This document shows, piece by piece, positions 14,166 through 21,915 of a DNA stretch of 34,982 nt (the stretch's first letter is position 1; every line of letters begins with the position of its first letter). Location: the NCBI GenBank assembly GCA_002070415.1, contig MWDF01000018.1, positions 1-34,982 on the forward strand. Direction: 5' to 3'. This stretch comes from Firmicutes bacterium ADurb.Bin153 (GTDB taxonomy: Bacteria; Bacillota; DTU025; MWDF01). Made by a program: the position numbers and the translations under genes. The notes under the pieces are model-generated. The model did no database searches, was not told where the DNA came from, and worked only from the letters and a program-made list of their open reading frames with translations.

Positions 14166-15992
14166 GTGAGTAGGAAAGCTATCCTGTGCATTCTCGCCGC
14201 AACCGTAATGGTCATGGCATTCACGTTCGGATCCATGGCATGCACTAGCATAATAGTCGGCAAGAACGCGTCCGTGACCGGGGAGGTGCTCCTAGGGCAC
14301 AACGAGGACAACGGGGGAAGGCTCGTTATGCCGGTCTACCTCGTGGACCACCAGACGAATGCCAAGGGCGAACTGCTGCAGCTGGAGAACAACACGGCAA
14401 GGATCCCCCAGGCTGCGGAGACCGCGCGCTATTTCTGGACCGAGACCAGGGCGCCTCTTCCGGGCGCGTCCTTCAGTGATTTCATGTACAACGAGTACGG
14501 GGTGGCGGTGGCTTCGGACAGCTGCGCGTCATCCAAGGTCGACACATCCATAGCCGAACTCGTCGACAACGGCATGGGGTATGCGATAAGGAAGATCATC
14601 GGCGAGCGCGCAAAGACCGCCCGCGAAGGCGTGGAACTGGCCGCATGGCTGGTCGAGACCTACGGCTACTTCGCGTCCGGCCGCTCCTACCAGATCTGCG
14701 ACAAGAACGAAGGATGGGTGTTCCAGGTCGTCATGGGCAAGACTTTCTGCGCACAGAGGGTGCCGGACGACGAAGTCATGGTGATACCCAACCATTACGT
14801 CACGAGGAAGGTGGATTTCAAGGACGCCAAGAACTTCGTCACCTCTAAGAACCTGATAACCTACGCGGTGGAGAAGGGCTGGTACAAGCCCGCCAAGGAG
14901 GGCGACTACAGCGACTTCGACTTCGCCAAGACCTATCAGAAGGAGACGAGCTTCAGGGCCGCCAGCAACACGTTCAGGCACAGATACGCCCACAAGATAC
15001 TGCACGGGCTGGACATCCCCGCCGACGCCGAGCTGCCGTTCTCTGTAAAGCCTCTTAAGAAGGTCGGACTTCAGGACATCATGAACGCCCTGAGCTACCA
15101 CTACGAGGGCACGCCTGACGACCTGACCAACGGCTACAAGGACGGCTACCTGCACTTCACGACGATGAGGGTGCTGTGCGCGTCGAGCACGCAGGAGAGC
15201 TACGCCATACAGCTCAGGAATGACCCCAACTTCACGGTGCTGTGGAGATCGAGCGGACATCCCTGCACGAGCCCCTATACCCCGTGGTACGGCGGCATAA
15301 TGTCCGTACCCGAGGAATATGCGTTCATAGACCCCGCGCTGGGCAAGGCCACGCACTTCGCCGCGCTCTCGGACAACTACAGCTACGACCCGTCCCGCGC
15401 GTGGTGGGCCTTCATAGACCTCCAGACGCTGGTCAACTTCAACTACGCCACCGACGGCATGAAGGTAAGGGAATGGAAGGCCGCGCTCCAGAAGGAGTGG
15501 TTCGCCAACCAGAAGGCGTTCGAGTCGGCGGTCATGGGAGTGTACAAGGCCGACAAGGCCAAGGCCCTCGCTATGCTGACCGAGTATTCGAGCAAGAACG
15601 CCCTGAGGGCGATGAACGAGGCCAGGGAGCTCTACAACGAGATCCTCAGGCTTGACGTCGAGATACTGAGCGCGGAGATAGACCTCGCCAAGGCCGAGGA
15701 GCCGGTGAAGGCGGTCCTCTTTGGTTCGGCCGATGTCGACGTCTCCAAGGTGGACCTGCAGACGCTGGCGATAGGCGCCGACTACAGCAACCCGTCCTCC
15801 TGGGCCAGGGCCAGGGAGACCGCGGTGTCCGACGTGAACCTGGACGGTTTCGCCGACATCACGTTCACCGTCCTCACCAAGGACATAAGGTCGCTGACAC
15901 CCTGCTACATGAACCTGTGGGTGAGCGCCAAGTACGCTGGCGGACCGACGCTTGCGGCACAGGATACCGTGAGCGTAGTCAAGTCGTTCTAG
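14166..15992 (+). CDS. Exported C69 family dipeptidase (PepD-like) with C-terminal extension
   Basis: The 608-aa Ntn-hydrolase starts at GTG 14166 behind GGGAGG. Residues 1-25 look like a signal peptide ending GSMA, so Cys26 (ACTSIIVGKNASVTGE) becomes the N-terminal nucleophile, as required for autoprocessing in C69. LLGHNEDNGG and SDSCASS are family motifs. The peptidase body runs to about residue 480 (HPCTSPYTPWYGG is typical). It should hydrolyse dipeptides outside the cytoplasm, feeding the amino-acid transporters encoded downstream. Residues about 480-515 are a helical linker. Residues about 515-608 resemble a beta domain with a calcium-type loop, SDVNLDGFADI, seen at the C-termini of other secreted proteins. 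It follows the UGA-containing gene by 29 nt and ends at a strong terminator, so the two are probably cotranscribed. Confidence 0.9.
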   Translation: MSRKAILCILAATVMVMAFTFGSMACTSIIVGKNASVTGEVLLGHNEDNGGRLVMPVYLVDHQTNAKGELLQLENNTARIPQAAETARYFWTETRAPLPGASFSDFMYNEYGVAVASDSCASSKVDTSIAELVDNGMGYAIRKIIGERAKTAREGVELAAWLVETYGYFASGRSYQICDKNEGWVFQVVMGKTFCAQRVPDDEVMVIPNHYVTRKVDFKDAKNFVTSKNLITYAVEKGWYKPAKEGDYSDFDFAKTYQKETSFRAASNTFRHRYAHKILHGLDIPADAELPFSVKPLKKVGLQDIMNALSYHYEGTPDDLTNGYKDGYLHFTTMRVLCASSTQESYAIQLRNDPNFTVLWRSSGHPCTSPYTPWYGGIMSVPEEYAFIDPALGKATHFAALSDNYSYDPSRAWWAFIDLQTLVNFNYATDGMKVREWKAALQKEWFANQKAFESAVMGVYKADKAKALAMLTEYSSKNALRAMNEARELYNEILRLDVEILSAEIDLAKAEEPVKAVLFGSADVDVSKVDLQTLAIGADYSNPSSWARARETAVSDVNLDGFADITFTVLTKDIRSLTPCYMNLWVSAKYAGGPTLAAQDTVSVVKSF

Positions 15993-16045
15993 GCCTAAGT
16001 CCGGGTAATGCCGGACGGGCCGCATAAAAAGTAACACAGCGATTA

Positions 16046-16106
16046 ATGCGCTCTCCTAAGGCGCCGGCCGGCGGACCGGCTGCCTTTCGGGGAGCGCATC
16101 CTTTTT
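16046..16106 (+). terminator. Rho-independent terminator after C69 peptidase gene
   Basis: A long stem pairs ATGCGCTCTCC (16046-16056) with GGGGAGCGCAT (16089-16099) with one G-U. Inner pairs AAGGC/GCCTT and GCCGG/CCGGC extend it, and the TTTTT run lies at 16102-16106. Confidence 0.9.
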
Positions 16107-16417
16107 CACGAAGGCAGAGCGTTACGGACACATACGAAGCACATCCGCACGACCGGCTGCGCGTTTTTTGAAAACCCGGGCCAGGTGATGACCCTTTCTT
16201 CCCGGACCGTCATAATCGAGAAGGCCGTGACCTGCGGCAGTCATCATGCACCGATTTTCGAACAATGGGCCCTTGCTTCGGACAAATTCCTGCAAGGCGG
16301 CGTTTCCTCTTTAACCAGCCTGTTAAATAGCCATAAAAAGGCAATTAGGGCATGTATAATGGGCATATCGGGCCCTATGAGAGAGGGGTCCGGTCAATAA
16401 TGCAACGGGGTGTTAAG
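16107..16417 (+). other. Intergenic region upstream of lipoprotein gene (311 bp)
   Basis: No convincing gene is present. A TATAAT at 16355-16360 lies 58 bp before the lipoprotein start and is a likely -10 box, but no TTGACA-like -35 sits 16-18 bp upstream. The segment 16316-16360 is AT-rich compared with its surroundings. A short frame at 16185-16400 was judged noncoding. Confidence 0.4.
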
Positions 16418-17092
16418 ATGAGGACTAGAAGGTATCTGGCTGCAGCAATGGCGCTTGCTATCGCACTTGGCCTCGCAGGTTGCGGTTCTGTCGCAAGCAG
16501 GACGTGGACTGCCACGTTCGTCGAGAACTACGACGAGATCGAGTATTGGGGGAAACTGGAAACCGGAGATCCCGGGACGGGCGAATGGCTCATGGACGAC
16601 AACGGACTTTATATGAGCGAGATGGTCTTCTTCGGCCCCAACGGCTACACGGGGGACGTGACCATGAAAGTCGTCTTCAGGGTCGCGGCGGGTGAGACGG
16701 ACCCTGTCAGGAGTGTCGATATCGGATTATCGGACGGCTCCGGCATCCCGTGTCCCAACGCACTGATCGCCACTTTTGAGAACCTAGGGAACCCTGGGGA
16801 GGATCAATGCAGGGTCCTTGATTTCGGCGGCGGCAAGGGGTCCGAGCTGACCGTCGTGCATGACCTGCCTCCGGGCAACGGCCTCGTAAACGAGCTGATA
16901 ATGACCAAAAAGGGAGACAAGGTGAAGTTCCAGCTCAACGGCGTGTGTCTGTATGACGGTAGTTTCGCTTGTTACGGTTCGGAAGTGTTCGTGCCTTCTA
17001 TCTGCATAATGCAGGACAAGGCGCAGGGTGCGATCTTCGAGAGCGTAACGGTGGACTACTTCGGTAATGCCATCGACATGGGATATATCTGA
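16418..17092 (+). CDS. Lipoprotein, unknown function
   Basis: The 224-aa product starts at ATG 16418, with GGGGTG upstream. MRTRRYLAAAMALAIALGLAGC is a lipoprotein signal peptide; the lipobox LAGC places the lipidated Cys at residue 22. The mature part is acidic and beta-rich with no TM segment: an early ENYDEIEYWGKLETGDPGTGE, then GPNGYTGDVTMKVVFRV, and a C-terminal KGDKVKFQLNGVCLYDGS that resembles the end of a concanavalin-like (LamG/DUF1080-type) jelly roll. This could be a carbohydrate- or surface-binding domain, but I cannot assign a family. It is a single gene with its own probable promoter and a bidirectional terminator. Confidence 0.8.
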   Translation: MRTRRYLAAAMALAIALGLAGCGSVASRTWTATFVENYDEIEYWGKLETGDPGTGEWLMDDNGLYMSEMVFFGPNGYTGDVTMKVVFRVAAGETDPVRSVDIGLSDGSGIPCPNALIATFENLGNPGEDQCRVLDFGGGKGSELTVVHDLPPGNGLVNELIMTKKGDKVKFQLNGVCLYDGSFACYGSEVFVPSICIMQDKAQGAIFESVTVDYFGNAIDMGYI

Positions 17093-17113
17093 TCGGACCG
17101 GCCATAGATACCA

Positions 17114-17144
17114 AAGGGTCCTTCCGTCGTGCGGGAGGACCCTT
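17114..17144. terminator. Bidirectional hairpin terminator
   Basis: A 13-bp stem (one G-U) pairs AAGGGTCCTTCCG (17114-17126) with CGGGAGGACCCTT (17132-17144) around a 5-nt loop. It lies between the convergent lipoprotein (+) and livF (-) genes and ends the M20-livKHMGF transcript. Confidence 0.85.
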
Positions 17145-17164
17145 CCCATCTGATCCCAAGGGGC

Positions 17165-17869
17165 TCAGAAGCCCATGTAGGCCGCCCTTATCTCGTCGCT
17201 CGCCAGCAGCTCGGCCCCGGTACCGCTCATGACGATCCTGCCGGTCTGCATGACGTATGCCCTGTCTGCCAGGCGGAGGGCCTTCTCGACCTTCTGTTCC
17301 ACGGCCAGTACCGTTATGCCCATCGAGCATATGTCCTTCAACGTGCCGAGCACCTTTTCCACCAGGGTGGGCATGAGCCCCAGGGAAGTCTCGTCCACTA
17401 TGAGCATCTTAGGTGAGCTCATCAGGCCCCTTGCTATGGCCACCATCTGCTGCTCCCCTCCGGAGAGCGTCTCGGCCTTCTGCGAGGCCCTTGCCTTGAG
17501 GGCGGGGAACAGCTCCATCACCTTTTCTACGTTCGCGGCTATCTGCTTCTGGTCCCTGATCGTGTGCGCTCCGGTAAGGAGGTTGTTCATGACGCTCATC
17601 TTCGGGAACAGGCGCCTTCCTTCGGGGACGTGGGAAAGCCCCAGCGCCGGTATCTCATGGGCCCTCATGCCCGTGATGTCCGTCCCGTCGAAGGTTATCC
17701 TTCCCGCCAGGGGCCTCACCATTCCGGAAACAGCCTTAAGTGTCGTCGATTTGCCGGCGCCGTTTGAGCCGACTATGGCGACGAACTCTCCCTTCCCGAC
17801 TTCGAAGGTTATGTCCCGTATGACGACGACGCCCTCATAGCCTGCGCTCAGATTCTCAACTCTTAGCAT
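17165..17869 (-). CDS. livF: LivF-type ABC transporter ATPase (HAAT system 1)
   Basis: This 234-aa ATPase of the branched-chain/hydrophobic amino-acid importer pairs with LivG to drive transport. Walker A is GSNGAGKST, the signature is LSGGEQQM, Walker B is MLIVDETSLGL, and the H-loop segment is ITVLAVEQKVEKAL (a Gln, as usual in LivF). LSHVPEGRRLFP is a LivF hallmark. In Walker B, Thr replaces the usual Pro of DEPS, a minor oddity. The start ATG 17867-17869 overlaps the livG stop by 14 nt and has GGGGGAG upstream. It is the last gene of the livKHMGF run. Confidence 0.96.
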   Translation of the reverse strand: MLRVENLSAGYEGVVVIRDITFEVGKGEFVAIVGSNGAGKSTTLKAVSGMVRPLAGRITFDGTDITGMRAHEIPALGLSHVPEGRRLFPKMSVMNNLLTGAHTIRDQKQIAANVEKVMELFPALKARASQKAETLSGGEQQMVAIARGLMSSPKMLIVDETSLGLMPTLVEKVLGTLKDICSMGITVLAVEQKVEKALRLADRAYVMQTGRIVMSGTGAELLASDEIRAAYMGF

Positions 17870-18593
17870 TGTAGTTCTCCCCCAGATAGGCTTTAATGAC
17901 GACCTCGTCCCTGACTATGTCAGAAGGCCTGCCTTCGGCGATCTTCCTTCCCGAATCGAGGACTATGGCCTTGTCGGATATGGGCATTATCGCCTCCATC
18001 ACATGTTCGACGATTATCAGCGTGATGCCGCGCCCCTTCAGCTTCAAGCAGAGGTCCATCGCCTCTCTGGTCTCCGTCGGATTGAGGCCCGCCATGGTCT
18101 CGTCAAGCATCAGCAGCTTCGGTTCGGTCGCCAAAGCCCTCGTAATCTCCAGCCGCTTCCTGTCGGCGATGGTGAGGCTCTTGCCGAACTTTCCCGCAAG
18201 GTGGAGCATGCCGGTCGCTTCCATGGCCTCCTTCGCCCTTGCTTTCGCGGTGGACATGTCCGGATGCCTCAGGAAGGCGCCTATTAGGACATTCTCCTCG
18301 ACCGTCATGTCGCCCATGGTCTTCACAACTTGGAAAGTCCGCGTCATGCCGAGCCTGCAGGTATGGTACGGCTTCATGCCGGTGGTGTCGTGCCCGTCGA
18401 AACGCACCTTCCCGGATGTTGGCGCATAGAAGCCGGAAAGGCAGCTGAAGCAGGTGGTCTTGCCCGCCCCGTTGGGGCCTATCAATGCGACAATCTGGCC
18501 CTTCTCGACGTCGAAGCTGACCTTGTCGTTGGCCAGCAGGCTGCCGAATCTCATCGTCAGATCCCTTACGCTAAGCAGCGGCGCTTGCTCCAT
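17856..18593 (-). CDS. livG: LivG-type ABC transporter ATPase (HAAT system 1)
   Basis: This 245-aa cytoplasmic ATPase partners LivF. Walker A is GPNGAGKTT, and GMTRTFQVVKTMGDMTVEENV is the LivG Q-loop region. The signature segment is the LivG-type LTIADRKRLEITRALATEP rather than LSGGQ, and Walker B is LLMLDETMAGLNP, again with Thr for Pro. VEHVMEAIM supplies the H-loop. I chose ATG 18591-18593, 1 nt after the livM stop, because GGGAGGTG is 8 bases upstream; a GTG three codons earlier overlaps that SD. Confidence 0.95.
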   Translation of the reverse strand: MEQAPLLSVRDLTMRFGSLLANDKVSFDVEKGQIVALIGPNGAGKTTCFSCLSGFYAPTSGKVRFDGHDTTGMKPYHTCRLGMTRTFQVVKTMGDMTVEENVLIGAFLRHPDMSTAKARAKEAMEATGMLHLAGKFGKSLTIADRKRLEITRALATEPKLLMLDETMAGLNPTETREAMDLCLKLKGRGITLIIVEHVMEAIMPISDKAIVLDSGRKIAEGRPSDIVRDEVVIKAYLGENYNAKS

Positions 18594-18594
18594 C

Positions 18595-19569
18595 TCAGGC
18601 ACCTCCCTTCGCCGCCCGGGGCCTAGCAGTCAGCATCCCGACTATGCCCTTGGGCCTGAAGCTGGTAACTAGCATTATCAGAAGGCCGAACACCATCAGG
18701 TCTATGCCCTTGCCCGTACCGCCCATGGAGATCCTTGTGTATTCGGAGAGCGGTATCAGCAAGGCGGATCCCAGGATGGGACCCCATACCGAGCCGAGGC
18801 CGCCGAGGACGGTGAGGAGCACTATCTTCAGGGAAAGGTCTAGCGAGAATACCATGAACGGGTCTATGTAGAGGATGTACTGCGCGTAGAACGAGCCGAA
18901 GAGGGCGGTTATCGCAGCGGAGACCACCATCGACATCAGCTTGTACTTCGCGGGGTTAATGCCCAGCGACATCGCCGCGTCCTGGTTGTTCTTGATCGCC
19001 TTCAGGTAAAGGCCGAACCTTGAGCGTTCCACAGCAAGGAACGTCACCAATGAGACCAGGAATATGGCGTAGGCGATGTAGAAATAGGGGATCTTCAGCC
19101 CATGGAACTGGAAGTTGAGAAGGGAGGCGGGCGCCACCGGGATGATTATCCCCGTAGCACCGTCCACATAATCCCAGCTCTTGAATATCTGCAGCACGAT
19201 CTCCCCGAAGGCCAGCGTGGCAATCGAAAAGTACTTGCCTTCCAGCCTGAAGACGGGATAGCTTATCGCCGCGGCCACCGCTGCTGCGATAAGGGACCCG
19301 ACCGCCATGCCAATCCAGGGGCTGGCACCGTACTTCCAGTAGGCTACGGCCGCCGCGTACGCCCCTATGCCGAAGAATGCCGAATGCCCGAAGGATGTCT
19401 GGCCGGCGAGCCCTGTGACTATGTTCCAGGCTTCCCCGAGGCCTGCGTACATGACCAGGAGTATGAGTATGTGCTGGAGGTTGACGTTGCTGGTAAGCAG
19501 CGGCAGAAGCCCCATCACGGCCGCTGCGGCGATGAGCGGGCCCCTTTGTATCTTCCAACCGGAATTCAT
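18595..19569 (-). CDS. livM: LivM-type ABC transporter permease (HAAT system 1)
   Basis: This inner-membrane permease of 324 aa has about nine hydrophobic helices. The LivM signature is present: NIVTGLAGQTSFGHSAFFGI near the N-terminus, the coupling motif FGLYLKAIKNNQDAAMSLGI in the middle, and VVLLTVLGGLGSVWGPILGSA near the end. It forms the heterodimeric channel with LivH. The start ATG 19567-19569 has GGGGGGTG eight bases upstream. It is tightly packed between livH (14 nt) and livG (1 nt). Confidence 0.95.
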   Translation of the reverse strand: MNSGWKIQRGPLIAAAAVMGLLPLLTSNVNLQHILILLVMYAGLGEAWNIVTGLAGQTSFGHSAFFGIGAYAAAVAYWKYGASPWIGMAVGSLIAAAVAAAISYPVFRLEGKYFSIATLAFGEIVLQIFKSWDYVDGATGIIIPVAPASLLNFQFHGLKIPYFYIAYAIFLVSLVTFLAVERSRFGLYLKAIKNNQDAAMSLGINPAKYKLMSMVVSAAITALFGSFYAQYILYIDPFMVFSLDLSLKIVLLTVLGGLGSVWGPILGSALLIPLSEYTRISMGGTGKGIDLMVFGLLIMLVTSFRPKGIVGMLTARPRAAKGGA

Positions 19570-19582
19570 GCCGCCCACCCCC

Positions 19583-20452
19583 CTACCAGCCGAACAGGCC
19601 CTTGGGCCTGAACTGCAGCACTACTAGATAGATGAGGAATATGAGGGCGTACTTGAACTCCGCCCCCAGGAAGAAGCCGCCGATGGATTCGGTGAGGCCG
19701 ATTATTACCCCCGAATACAAAGCGCCCTTTATGTTGCCGAATCCTCCCAGGGCCACTATGACCAGGGCTATCAGGCCGTATATCGACCCCGCCTCAGGAT
19801 ATATCGGATAGAAGGACGCAAGCAGCGCCGCGGCCACTCCCACGCACGCCCCGGCGATGCCGAACGTGAGCGAGTAGACCTTCTCGGTATCTATGCCCAT
19901 AAGCCTCGCGGCGTCCTTGTCCATCGAGGTCGCCTGTATGGCGCGGCCCATCCGGGTCTTCTGTATGAAGTAGAACACGGCCAGCGTCATGAGGATGCTG
20001 CCTAAGGCCGCGACCAGCTGCGGCATGCCGAGTATGAGCATGCCGTCGAACAGCATTATCTTCCTGTCAGCTACGATGGCCTCGTTTATGAAACGGTAGT
20101 CCGGGGTCCAGAGGAACTGCGCAAGGTTCCTCAGGAATATCCTCAGTCCGAACGTGGCCAAAAGCGCTGACAGGCCCGGCACGTCCACGACCCTTTTTAT
20201 CAGGAGCTTGTAGACGACGAAACCGAGCAGGAACACGACCATGGCCTGGATCGGAAGAGAGAACAGGGGGTCCATCCTGAAAAGGCTGAAGAACCAGAAT
20301 GTCGAGTACATTCCCAGCATCAGGAATTCGCCGTACGCGAAGTTGATGATGTCCATCACGCCCCAGATTAGGCTAAGGCCGACGGCAACCAGCGCATAGA
20401 CGAAGCCGAGCATGAGTCCGCTTGCGACCATCTGGGGTAATAGGAATAGCAA
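19583..20452 (-). CDS. livH: LivH-type ABC transporter permease (HAAT system 1)
   Basis: This 289-aa permease has eight or so hydrophobic helices. GLMLGFVYALVAVGLSLIWG and IINFAYGEFLMLGMY are the LivH N-terminal signature; GRAIQATSMDKDAARLMGI is the EAA-like coupling loop and IVALGGFGNIKGALYSGVII the conserved C-terminal motif. The start is probably TTG 20450-20452, seven bases after a perfect GGAGGT; a GTG at 20459-20461 overlaps that SD. A strong hairpin lies between livK and this gene, so its expression is probably lower than that of the binding protein. Confidence 0.93.
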   Translation of the reverse strand: MLFLLPQMVASGLMLGFVYALVAVGLSLIWGVMDIINFAYGEFLMLGMYSTFWFFSLFRMDPLFSLPIQAMVVFLLGFVVYKLLIKRVVDVPGLSALLATFGLRIFLRNLAQFLWTPDYRFINEAIVADRKIMLFDGMLILGMPQLVAALGSILMTLAVFYFIQKTRMGRAIQATSMDKDAARLMGIDTEKVYSLTFGIAGACVGVAAALLASFYPIYPEAGSIYGLIALVIVALGGFGNIKGALYSGVIIGLTESIGGFFLGAEFKYALIFLIYLVVLQFRPKGLFGW

Positions 20453-20480
20453 GCAGCACACCTCCAGAAGAAGAATTGTG

Positions 20481-20515
20481 AAGGAAGCCCGTCCTTCCTA
20501 CGGGCGGGCTTCCTT
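20481..20515 (-). terminator. livK-livH intercistronic hairpin (attenuator or mRNA stabiliser)
   Basis: A perfect 11-bp stem pairs AAGGAAGCCCG (20481-20491) with CGGGCTTCCTT (20505-20515) with a 13-nt loop, starting 12 nt after the livK stop. There is no strong T-run on the minus strand, so it could be a leaky terminator or a 3'-end stabiliser giving excess binding protein over permease. Confidence 0.75.
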
Positions 20516-20526
20516 GAGGCTTCGGG

Positions 20527-21789
20527 CTACCTCTGGTTCCAGGGCGCGAAAGCGGGTATGGCCTTGGCCGTAGATGCCTCGATGGGCCATACCGATTCAT
20601 ATTTGCCGTTCTGGACCTGGGTTATCACCGACGCGGACAGCTCGTTCTGGCCGCTCGCGTTGAACTTGATCTTGCCGAGCACGAAGTAGGGTGCCGAGAA
20701 ACTGACCTCCTTCAGCACTTTCTGGATCGCCGCCGGGTCGGTCGATTTCGCCTGGTTGATGGCGTCGGCTATGACCATGGCGGAGGCGAAGTCCTCTATC
20801 GTAGGCCCATCGATGTCCACCTTGGACTTGGGGAAGTACAGGTCGTTTATGAACTTTGCCGACGGGATCTTGGCGAAAAGGGCCGAGGTTATCGCATTGG
20901 GGCCTGCGAAATACTCGGCGTCCTTGCCTAGGTTGATCACGAACTGGGGATCCTGGTAGCCGCCGCAGTATGAGAGCGAAACCTTGGGCAGCACGTTGAG
21001 CTCCTTGTACTTCTTGACGAGCAGCGTCGTGTCCGCTATGTACGAGGCGTGGAACAATGCGTCCGGCCTCGCTGCCTTTATCCTCTGGACCTCGGTGTCG
21101 ACGTTGGATACGGCCGCAGGGTATTTCACCTGAGCCACGATCTCGAAGCCGTCCTTGGCGTACTCCTTGGCCCACTTGGCGGCCATCTCCGCCGCATGCA
21201 CGCCGTACTCGTTGTCGATATAGACCACGGCTATGCGCTTGATGCCGGCGTTGAAGGTCTCGTTAAGGTACTTCATATATTTGAAGAAGAACTCGCTTTC
21301 CATGTCATCGTTGGGGGCGATCCTGAAGAACCACTTCAGCCCGCGCTCGGTAAGGGCCGCCGAGCTTGAGGATCCGGCTATGAACGGGATGCCGAACCTT
21401 TCGGCTTCCTGGCTGGCGGGCTTGGTCGCCGAGCTGTGGTAGCATCCGATCAGGGCCACTACTTTCTCGTTTTGTATCAGGCGCTCGGCCTCGGACTTGG
21501 CGATCTCCGGGTTCGCCTGGTGGTCGGCGAACACGAACTCGACTTTGGCGCCGCCGAGGTTGGGCAGCCCGCTCGTCTTCGCAAGAGGCAGGTCGGAATT
21601 GGGGAACTGCTCGTTTATTATCTGCTGCGCTACTTCTATGGCATACTTCAATTTTATGCCGGTAGCAGCGGCAGAACCGCTAAGAGGCAGGATGGCGCCT
21701 ATTTTGATAACCTGGGCAGCGAAGAGGTTTCCCACTAGCATGAAGGTAAGCAGGCATGCGATCAGTGCGACAAGCAACGCTCTTTTCAT
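20527..21789 (-). CDS. livK: LivK-type amino-acid ABC transporter substrate-binding protein (system 1)
   Basis: This 420-aa exported binding protein has a signal peptide (res 1-24, ending LFAA) without a lipobox Cys, suggesting a periplasmic protein and a diderm envelope, or anchoring by other means. IKIGAILPLSGSAAATG is the family opening, GCYHSSATKPASQEAE the ligand-proximal loop, and IAVVYIDNEYGVHAAEMAAK the second-lobe strand. It is longer than LivK of E. coli and only distantly related to the two LivK proteins of system 2, so it likely takes a different ligand. The start ATG has AAAGGAGG upstream. The M20 peptidase gene lies 126 bp upstream on the same strand. Confidence 0.93.
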   Translation of the reverse strand: MKRALLVALIACLLTFMLVGNLFAAQVIKIGAILPLSGSAAATGIKLKYAIEVAQQIINEQFPNSDLPLAKTSGLPNLGGAKVEFVFADHQANPEIAKSEAERLIQNEKVVALIGCYHSSATKPASQEAERFGIPFIAGSSSSAALTERGLKWFFRIAPNDDMESEFFFKYMKYLNETFNAGIKRIAVVYIDNEYGVHAAEMAAKWAKEYAKDGFEIVAQVKYPAAVSNVDTEVQRIKAARPDALFHASYIADTTLLVKKYKELNVLPKVSLSYCGGYQDPQFVINLGKDAEYFAGPNAITSALFAKIPSAKFINDLYFPKSKVDIDGPTIEDFASAMVIADAINQAKSTDPAAIQKVLKEVSFSAPYFVLGKIKFNASGQNELSASVITQVQNGKYESVWPIEASTAKAIPAFAPWNQR

Positions 21790-21915
21790 CCTATATCCTC
21801 CTTTGATGGTTTGGTGGGGCTTGGATAACTCTTCTATGCGCCTTTTTCCAAATCCTTCAGTGTAGGAGCATTACAGTAACTTTTAGCGTTCAGCTGTGGA
21901 ATTATCGCACATCCG

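Noticed and set aside
14529..16037. Long (502-codon) open frame on the minus strand opposite the C69 peptidase gene
   Set aside because: It is a shadow frame caused by GC-rich codon bias. Its translation is dominated by Val, Arg, Gly and His without any motif, while the plus strand encodes a clear peptidase.
16185..16400. 71-codon open frame before the lipoprotein gene
   Set aside because: It has no good SD, covers the probable -10 box of the lipoprotein gene, and shows no protein-like pattern.
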